Notes under the pieces: generated by a model
The model's input: the letters and a program-made list of their open reading frames with translations, nothing else
Told to the model about the DNA's origin: nothing
The model's database searches: none
Source: Legionellales bacterium
Lineage (GTDB): Bacteria; Pseudomonadota; Gammaproteobacteria; JAGOUN01
Reading direction: 5' to 3'
NCBI GenBank assembly: GCA_027486005.1
Contig: JAIXPZ010000027.1
Coordinates: forward strand, 1-50,182
Length of the DNA: 50,182 bases
Shown here: piece after piece, positions 44,215 to 50,182 of the stretch
Layout: every line of letters starts with the position of its first letter
How positions within the stretch are numbered: the stretch's first letter is position 1
Program-made: the position numbers and the translations under genes

Positions 44215-45005
44215 ACCGCTACCTCGCCTTTAATGGCCGCGTGACTTTGATAATTGATCATTTCAAAATCTTCAAATTGATATTCAAAAAGAGAAGGTGG
44301 TCGACGCTTTATATTCAAGCGTGGCAGTGGAAATGGCTCGCGCGACAGCTGTAAATTTACCTGCTCAAGATGATTTTGATAAATATGACAGTCCCCTCCC
44401 GTCCAAATAAATTCGCCTACTTCAAGATCACATTGCTGTGCCACCATATGTGTGAGCAATGAATAACTGGCAATGTTAAACGGCACACCTAAAAATGCAT
44501 CTGCAGAACGTTGATAGAGCAAACACGATAAACGTCCCGCACTCACATTAAATTGAAATAATAAATGACAAGGTGGCAAGGCCATCTTTGGTAATTCGCC
44601 GACATTCCAAGCGCTAATAATCAATCGTCGTGAGTCAGGATTTGTTTTAATTTGCTCAACGACTTGTGAAATTTGATCAATTACATTCCTATCTTTCGTT
44701 TCCCACGCGCGCCATTGTTTTCCATATACCGGCCCTAAATTGCCCTCAGCATCAGCCCATTCATCCCAAATCCTCACTTGGTTTTCTTTTAAGTAAGCAA
44801 TATTTGTGTCACCTCTCAAAAACCACAATAATTCATGAATAATAGAACGTAGATGAATTTTTTTCGTGGTGACCAACGGAAACCCCTGGGATAAGTCAAA
44901 ACGCATTTGATAACCAAAGGTGCTGATTATTCCGGTATTAGTACGATCATTTTTATGCTCACCATATTTTAAAATATGGTGAAGAAATTCCAAATATTGC
45001 TTCAT
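44211..45005 (-). CDS. thyA: thymidylate synthase ThyA
   Basis: ThyA makes dTMP from dUMP with methylene-tetrahydrofolate. The active-site cysteine is in [10 protein letters not shown], and the conserved loop [17 protein letters not shown] binds dUMP. At 264 aa it equals the E. coli enzyme. It overlaps lgt by four bases, the conserved lgt-thyA pair. Confidence 0.98.
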   Translation of the reverse strand: MKQYLEFLHHILKYGEHKNDRTNTGIISTFGYQMRFDLSQGFPLVTTKKIHLRSIIHELLWFLRGDTNIAYLKENQVRIWDEWADAEGNLGPVYGKQWRAWETKDRNVIDQISQVVEQIKTNPDSRRLIISAWNVGELPKMALPPCHLLFQFNVSAGRLSCLLYQRSADAFLGVPFNIASYSLLTHMVAQQCDLEVGEFIWTGGDCHIYQNHLEQVNLQLSREPFPLPRLNIKRRPPSLFEYQFEDFEMINYQSHAAIKGEVAV

Positions 45006-45790
45006 ATTTCTACTCTCGCTCTATACGCATACGCCATCATTCCAAACCCAATCAGAATCATCGGAACACATAATAGCTGCCCCATCGTCATCCAATTAAA
45101 AAGCAAATAACCTATTTGCATATCCGGTTCGCGGAAAAATTCTACAAAAAATCGAAATACCCCGTAGCATAATAAAAACAAACCAGAAACTGCATAACGC
45201 GGGCGAGATTTAGCAGAAAACCACCATAAAATAATAAAAAATAAAACGCCTTCTAATAAGAATTCGTATAGCTCGGAAGGATGGCGTGGCTGCGGCCCTG
45301 ATTGAGGATACACCATCGCCCAGGGCACATCGGTTACCCTGCCCCACAATTCGCCATTTATAAAATTACCTATTCTCCCAGCGCCCAAACCAATCGGGAC
45401 CACCGGCGCAATAAAATCAGTCAAATCTGCCGGATGTTTATGAATTTTACGTGAGTAAAGCCACATCATGAAGATTACGCCTATGAGCCCGCCATGAAAA
45501 GACATCCCCCCTTTCCATACTTGAAAAATGGTCCAAGGAGCATGTAAAAATTCTCCGAAATTATAAAATAGTATATAGCCCACACGGCCGCCAATAATCA
45601 CGCCTAGAGCGCCGTAAAAAATAATGTCGCTGACACTTTCTTTCGTCCACACAGAATTAAATTGGCGCGTGCGCCACGTTAATAAAACCCATGCGCCGAG
45701 AAATCCCACTAAATACATTAATCCGTACCAATGTATAGCAATAGGACCGAATGAAAACGCAACAGGATTAATTGAAGGATATTGCAACAT
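45002..45790 (-). CDS. lgt: prolipoprotein diacylglyceryl transferase Lgt
   Basis: Lgt attaches diacylglycerol to the lipobox cysteine of prolipoproteins in the inner membrane. The signature [14 protein letters not shown], the HGGLIG motif and about seven membrane helices are visible. The 262-aa length is usual. Substrates in this window include LolB, DotK and the 73-aa lipoprotein. Confidence 0.97.
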   Translation of the reverse strand: MLQYPSINPVAFSFGPIAIHWYGLMYLVGFLGAWVLLTWRTRQFNSVWTKESVSDIIFYGALGVIIGGRVGYILFYNFGEFLHAPWTIFQVWKGGMSFHGGLIGVIFMMWLYSRKIHKHPADLTDFIAPVVPIGLGAGRIGNFINGELWGRVTDVPWAMVYPQSGPQPRHPSELYEFLLEGVLFFIILWWFSAKSRPRYAVSGLFLLCYGVFRFFVEFFREPDMQIGYLLFNWMTMGQLLCVPMILIGFGMMAYAYRARVEI

Positions 45791-45888
45791 AAGAATTACA
45801 CCAGATATATAACTTAAAAAAAACGGTAGTGTTGATTTGCGTCAATATGCCATACTACGGCAAAAATCACTACAAAAGAGGTTGTATT

Positions 45889-47472
45889 ATGAAAAAAATA
45901 CTCATCATAAGCGGTTTTGTCACTTGCCTTGCTTTGACCTTTTCTGGACAGATCCAGGCTCAAAATGCAACAGCCAGCCTTGAGCAACAAGCAAATCAAC
46001 AATTACTGACACAAGCAGATCAAGCCTATAAGAACCGACAATATGCTCAAGCTTTTAATAGTTATAAATTGTTGGCCAAAATATACCCACGCGCTGAGTT
46101 TATGATGGGTTATATGCAACTTAACGGGCAAGGCACTGAAAAAGATTTAAAAGCCGCCATAAACCAGCTAACTCTAGCAGCACAAGCTAATGATGCAAAT
46201 GCGCAATATTGGCTAGGGCAAGTCTATGCAACAGGCACAGGAGTCATCCGAGACACACGCGCCGCAGCTGCTTGGTATCAAAAGGCGGTCGCACAAAATC
46301 AACCAGAAGCACAATTCGCTCTCGGAGAAGCATTATATCTAGGCGAGGGCATCAATAAAGACAGCAAATCAGCTTATGAAAACCTACTTCACTCCGCAAC
46401 ACAAGGTAATCCCAAAGCACAATACTATGAAGGAATGCTTTTATTAGAGAGCCCCGAATTACAAGGCAGCGACACAAATCGCGCCAATGATTGGTTCTTG
46501 GCTTCTGCGCAACAAAATAATGCTGCTGCGGCTTATGAGCTCGGCAAGCTTTATTTCGACGGAAAGTTAGTTGCTAAAAACGATTACGCCGCCGCTCACT
46601 GGCTGACAGTAGCGGCAGACGCTAAAGTGGAAGAGGCTAAATACTATCTTGGCCTGCTCTTTTATGAGGGTCGAGGAGTCACCAAAAGTTATACCCGCGC
46701 TGCTGACTTACTGACTACCGCAGCAGACAAAGGCAATACTGATGCGGCATTTAAACTAGCCAACATCTACCTTTATGGACAAGATGCTCCAGAAAAAATA
46801 CCCGCAAATATTCCTCTTGCTATTCAGTATCTCACTATTGCAGCCAAAGGAAATATTGCAGAAGCACAAACCTTGTTAGGCCAAATTTATCTTAGCGGCA
46901 CAGGAGTCGCAAAAGATCCGGTAAAAGCATTGGATTTATTTACTCAAGCTGCAGATGCTGGCAATGCTGATGCTCAAAACATGGTGGGATATCTGTATCA
47001 CAACGGCATTGGCACAACAGTAAACAACACACAAGCATTAAAATATTATTTACTTGCCGCTAATCAGCAAATTGCCAGTGCGCAATATATGATGGGTTAT
47101 TTGTACCAAAATGGCTCCGGTGCTCCACAAAATTTATCTGAAGCTTTCAACTATTATCAACTTGCAGCATTTAACGGCATTGCCAATGCACAATTGCAAT
47201 TAGCGATGCTATACACTCAAGGTAAAGCGGTGAAATTTGATAAAATTAATTCATACGCGTGGCTTAATATTGCTGCTAGCAGCAGTCAAGCCGATATTCG
47301 TAACACTGCATTAAGCGCACGCGCCTTGCTTGAAGCAACGATGTCTTCAGATGAACTCAATAAAGCCCAAGCACTATCACAAGAATATTACAAAAAAATT
47401 ACTCAACCTAAAGTGGGAACGGAAGTTTATGCGATGGATGATGCTACAAAGAAAGAAACACCTGCAACTTAG
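45889..47472 (+). CDS. secreted Sel1-repeat (SLR) protein
   Basis: The 527-aa product has a signal peptide (ILIISGFVTCLALTFSGQIQA) and about ten Sel1-like repeats of 36 residues (AQYWLGQVYATGTGVIRDTR, and similar). These form a helical solenoid for protein binding. Sel1-repeat proteins such as LpnE and EnhC of Legionella act in host entry and early trafficking or peptidoglycan control. The ATG at 45889 is chosen because the signal peptide starts there and GAGG lies upstream; the frame from 45829 adds 20 residues with no signal character. The periplasm or outside is the likely location. Confidence 0.85.
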   Translation: MKKILIISGFVTCLALTFSGQIQAQNATASLEQQANQQLLTQADQAYKNRQYAQAFNSYKLLAKIYPRAEFMMGYMQLNGQGTEKDLKAAINQLTLAAQANDANAQYWLGQVYATGTGVIRDTRAAAAWYQKAVAQNQPEAQFALGEALYLGEGINKDSKSAYENLLHSATQGNPKAQYYEGMLLLESPELQGSDTNRANDWFLASAQQNNAAAAYELGKLYFDGKLVAKNDYAAAHWLTVAADAKVEEAKYYLGLLFYEGRGVTKSYTRAADLLTTAADKGNTDAAFKLANIYLYGQDAPEKIPANIPLAIQYLTIAAKGNIAEAQTLLGQIYLSGTGVAKDPVKALDLFTQAADAGNADAQNMVGYLYHNGIGTTVNNTQALKYYLLAANQQIASAQYMMGYLYQNGSGAPQNLSEAFNYYQLAAFNGIANAQLQLAMLYTQGKAVKFDKINSYAWLNIAASSSQADIRNTALSARALLEATMSSDELNKAQALSQEYYKKITQPKVGTEVYAMDDATKKETPAT

Positions 47473-47481
47473 GAAAAGATA

Positions 47482-47922
47482 TAGGGCGTGTTGTCTATTG
47501 GCGTCACTTCTAATCTTATCAGACGTGTTTGATTAATCTTCTTTCTTGTTTCGTGCGTTATGATGATATTCACGGCCAGAACTTAAACATTTTATTGTTG
47601 GCATTCAATCAAATTGTTGCATAGCAATGACGGAAGAAGAAGCTAAAAGCGGTCAATTTCAACAGGTCAATTCACTTGATTGGAAAGACGGTGACTGCAA
47701 CACCGTTTATCTTAAAGATTTAGCATTTCCGGTTCAACTATTAAAAAAAATCTTCACATTATGTTCAATTAATTACAGCTGCTGAAGGCCGCTGCGTAAC
47801 GTGAATTATAAGTCGATTCAACCACAATTCCTTGGAGGGCGTCTTTGTAGGGTCGTTATTGGCTGTGCAGTAAATGGGCCAAAGCAAAATAGAATTTCAT
47901 CAAAAAATGTCAACACGCCCTA
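47482..47922. mobile_element. decayed insertion sequence with 12-bp terminal inverted repeats
   Basis: TAGGGCGTGTTG at 47482-47493 is the exact reverse complement of CAACACGCCCTA at 47911-47922. Between them lies a relic of a DDE transposase gene and little else, so the 441-bp element is an internally deleted, non-autonomous IS. TA occurs at both outer ends and may be the target duplication. Confidence 0.75.
47585..47785 (+). pseudogene. transposase fragment (IS4/IS701-like DDE)
   Basis: An open stretch reads KHFIVGIQSNCCIAMTEEEA, and further on DWKDGDCNTVYLKDLAFPVQ with LLKKIF. This matches the central region of DDE transposases of the IS4/IS701 type, in which a kHFI..lKsN segment is followed by a VwLkdl.FPV..l...F segment. 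No start, no complete DDE triad and only about 65 codons remain. Confidence 0.6.
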
Positions 47923-47940
47923 CTATTTATGTACTATAAT
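47910..47940 (+). promoter_or_regulatory. candidate promoter at the IS end, before the CaaX gene
   Basis: TATAAT at 47935-47940 is a consensus -10. The best -35 is TCAACA (47910-47915, spacer 19), which lies in the terminal inverted repeat of the decayed IS. The IS end may thus contribute to expression of the downstream gene. The spacer is longer than ideal. Confidence 0.35.
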
Positions 47941-47972
47941 TAATCTGATATTACAATAATAAGGAAAAGCAT

Positions 47973-49766
47973 ATGTTTTCACGAAACACAATCAGCAGAG
48001 CATTAACAGCAAACGATATTGGACCAAACACGCCGATAACTAGCATTCCAGCTTTAACAACATATACAAACGCTAAAAATTTGATTCCTCAATTCGTTTC
48101 TTATCTAATTGGACCAAAAAATACAACTTGTCATAGGCGTGATGAAATTGCTGCGATTAACGCGGTTATTGACCTTTTTGAAAACACTCCATTACACTCA
48201 TCAGAAAATGGCCTAAAATTGATAAATTATATTTCTCTGGTATCAGACTATACACCTGGTAATACGCCGTCAAAACGTTTATCTTATATTGGTCTAGCAC
48301 CTCTCGTGAACGAACTGAAGTACCCAATAGACAAGATCTACGCTTTCCGAGGTTTTATTAGGTCTTTAACTACTTATGTATTCCGCTTACGCACAGTGCT
48401 ACGCTATTCGAAGCGAAATAAAGATCACACGCTATCATCATACACCTACATTGCAGAGTGGGAGAAGGCTTCTTCGAACCAATTTTTAGAAAAATTTGAT
48501 CGGATCTCGATAGGAAATTGGTTAAACTCAATGCTAACAGTGGAATTAACCAAGCTTTTAAACGAATGCATCCTATCAGATAAGCAGAATCATAAATTCA
48601 TAGAAGATACCCTTGTATCCATTTTCAGCAAAATGCCCATCTCGATTATAGCAGAATCTCGTCTGGCAGTACTTGCTTCTAGCAGTCCTTTGGCCATTGC
48701 AATAACTAAGACACTAGGGGGCATAATATCTAAAAAAATATCTTTTGGTTTTAGTCAAGACACAGGAACAGCAAATGAAGATTTGCTCTGGTACTACTTT
48801 ACAGATGTATCAATGGATATTAATGCTCGCATTCCTACGGACAAGAATATAGTAGAGATCACTTCTTTAATGGGTAATTTTTTGACGCAATTCGCACTCC
48901 CGCAACTGAATGAGCATCCAAGTCATAAAACCACTGAAGGATTATTATTCAATCTGAGTCTCTTGATTAAGAGGGCGATCAGCGAACGTGCAACCGCATC
49001 CACAAAAATATTAATCAACAACTTCTTAACAGTTTCTTTTAGCAAGCACCAAAAAACTTTAGGTATGTCTGAAATCTTCTTCGAAATGAAAGACACAGTC
49101 TGTAATCAGCAACTCAATGATCCATTTTTAACGCCTGAGAACAGCAAAAATTTCATAAAACATATGATTAAACAAGCGGCGGCGAACAACGAAACGAGTG
49201 AAAACATAATTAGCCTCATTAGGTCAGATGACATGCCAGCGCAGGTTGAAGCCGAAGAGAGCAAAGCTGCGCCGGATACGAAAAACGATTCGGCAATTGT
49301 ACCGAGTGATCATGGAGCATTATTATATAATTATATTTCCGGATTATCATTACCCAATGATAAAGAAGTCGTTGAGGCGCTGGCAAGAATTGAGCAGACA
49401 AAAAATATTGTAGAAACTTACATAATAAGCAAGAACAAAATACACGATGTACTTGATGATAGTCAGTCGACTCTGTTTATATTTTTCAATACTCAACGGT
49501 CGACGACAGGGAAGCTTGGTTTCAGAAAAGAAACCAAAACAATTGAAAGATTGAGAGAGAGCTTAAGAGCTTCGACGCCTACTGATACACACCCCTCGGC
49601 TCCTCCTCTCGATTTACCTATTGCAACACTCGTACCGAGTAGTGATGAAAAGGCATTAGAAGGAAATTCAAGAAATAGCACCAGGATCGAGCGCTTCAGC
49701 TTCCATCACCAAGATACAGTAACGGCTCATGATAAGAAGCCTAAAGTAGGCTGTTCCATATCGTGA
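47973..49766 (+). CDS. 597-aa hypothetical protein with C-terminal CaaX-like box (candidate effector)
   Basis: No domain is recognised; the sequence is mostly helical, without signal peptide. AAGGA lies seven bases before the ATG. The N-terminal 400 residues look folded. A charged linker (QVEAEESKAAPDTKND) follows near 415-435, and after a second helical part the last 60 residues are Pro/Ser/Thr-rich, with PSAPP near 543. The protein ends KKPKVGCSIS: cysteine four from the end, then Ser-Ile-Ser, preceded by lysines. This fits the CaaX rule for host farnesyltransferase, as used by Legionella AnkB and other effectors. A bacterium has no use for a CaaX box, so the protein may be delivered to a eukaryotic cell. 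Export and prenylation are inference. Confidence 0.75.
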   Translation: MFSRNTISRALTANDIGPNTPITSIPALTTYTNAKNLIPQFVSYLIGPKNTTCHRRDEIAAINAVIDLFENTPLHSSENGLKLINYISLVSDYTPGNTPSKRLSYIGLAPLVNELKYPIDKIYAFRGFIRSLTTYVFRLRTVLRYSKRNKDHTLSSYTYIAEWEKASSNQFLEKFDRISIGNWLNSMLTVELTKLLNECILSDKQNHKFIEDTLVSIFSKMPISIIAESRLAVLASSSPLAIAITKTLGGIISKKISFGFSQDTGTANEDLLWYYFTDVSMDINARIPTDKNIVEITSLMGNFLTQFALPQLNEHPSHKTTEGLLFNLSLLIKRAISERATASTKILINNFLTVSFSKHQKTLGMSEIFFEMKDTVCNQQLNDPFLTPENSKNFIKHMIKQAAANNETSENIISLIRSDDMPAQVEAEESKAAPDTKNDSAIVPSDHGALLYNYISGLSLPNDKEVVEALARIEQTKNIVETYIISKNKIHDVLDDSQSTLFIFFNTQRSTTGKLGFRKETKTIERLRESLRASTPTDTHPSAPPLDLPIATLVPSSDEKALEGNSRNSTRIERFSFHHQDTVTAHDKKPKVGCSIS

Positions 49767-50091
49767 GAAAACATCAATAAACAGAGATCGCCATCACTCT
49801 ATCGCAAAAAAATAACTGGCACGGCGCACTTTCGGGGGTGCGCATGATTAAGGTAAATGCTCACGCCCCCGCGGGGGCGTAAGTATTTAGCCAAAATTCC
49901 GCGCATAATTTCTAGAAATTAATCATTATTGGCTAATTCGGCTGGTATAAAATTCAAAATTCTTTTTCTGAGGATCTATAGGGCAATGCAGTTCTGCTCC
50001 TCGACGGGGCTTGGCTAGCAAAAAATGATCTGTTAATAGAGCTTAGACTTATGATAGAATGAGCATATTTCTATCAGAAACAACGCATTTT
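49767..50091. other. intergenic region with two GC-rich palindromes
   Basis: GCGCAC/GTGCGC (49824-49843) and a perfect 18-base palindrome ACGCCCCCGCGGGGGCGT (49863-49880) stand out in AT-rich DNA. They may be terminators of the CaaX gene or protein sites; neither is followed by a T-tract. No gene is seen. Confidence 0.5.
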
Positions 50092-50182
50092 ATGACTAAA
50101 TTAGTGCACTTCGATTGGGCGATCAAAAATCTATTAAGAAACAAGGCTAACTTTGATATTTTGGAAGGATTTCTGTCTGAAC
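50092..50182 (+). CDS. start of an Rpn-family recombination-promoting nuclease/transposase (partial)
   Basis: The frame begins MTKLVHFDWAIKNLLRNKAN and continues FDILEGFLSE to the window edge. This is the characteristic N-terminus of Rpn/PD-(D/E)xK nuclease-type putative transposases, which are multicopy in many Legionellales and related genomes. The catalytic residues lie beyond the window. It probably marks another mobile or recombining region to the right. Confidence 0.75.
   Translation, partial: MTKLVHFDWAIKNLLRNKANFDILEGFLSE

Overview
The window looks like a chromosomal segment of a Legionellales-type gammaproteobacterium (a relative of Coxiella, Legionella, Rickettsiella or Berkiella; species not determinable from the sequence alone). 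The DNA is AT-rich. Its centre is a long Dot/Icm type IVB secretion operon, and its right half carries standard gammaproteobacterial housekeeping blocks (hemA-prfA-prmC, tRNA-Gln-prs-rplY-pth-ychF, rlmB-rnr, lgt-thyA). Several accessory genes look like host-interaction or effector genes.

Layout. 1-400: three small minus-strand ORFs of unknown role, one cut by the window edge. 742-3504: an SF1 (UvrD/Rep-like) helicase with a RelE-like N-terminus and ankyrin repeats near the C-terminus. 3508-3659: a frameshifted scrap of a patatin-like phospholipase gene. 3666-10610 (minus): a 1969-aa J-domain, coiled-coil protein followed by two paralogous 137-aa genes. Together with two detached copies of the giant protein's C-terminal tail they form an array with an exact 510-bp period. 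10769-24797 (minus): icmB, icmJ, icmD, icmC, icmG, icmE, icmK, icmL, icmN, icmO, icmP, transcribed in the order P to B. icmM is absent between N and L, and icmQ/R/S/T are not beside icmP; dksA is there instead.

25512-31797: an outer-membrane beta-barrel gene, then prmC, a TacA/TacT-type toxin-antitoxin pair wedged between prfA and prmC, prfA, hemA, lolB and an inositol-monophosphatase-family gene. 32330-39283 (plus): a DUF4143 AAA ATPase with a striking promoter/operator, a YheS-type ABC-F protein, tRNA-Gln(TTG), prs, rplY, pth and ychF. 39356-45790 (mostly minus): small secreted proteins, rlmB, rnr, a small lipoprotein, a secreted protein, thyA and lgt. 45889-47472: a secreted Sel1-repeat protein. 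47482-47922: a decayed insertion sequence with intact 12-bp terminal inverted repeats. 47973-49766: a 597-aa protein of unknown family ending in a CaaX-like box (CSIS), a candidate host-prenylated Dot/Icm effector. 50092-end: the start of an Rpn-family nuclease/transposase.

How it fits together. The icm operon supplies the inner-membrane coupling ATPase complex (DotL/M/N), the core channel (DotG/H/F/I/K) and the cytoplasmic ATPase DotO. The J-domain giant directly downstream of dotO on the same strand, with its duplicated small partners, is the least explained and most interesting part. It could be a secreted toxin with immunity genes, or an effector with small co-effectors or chaperones. Both readings are inference.
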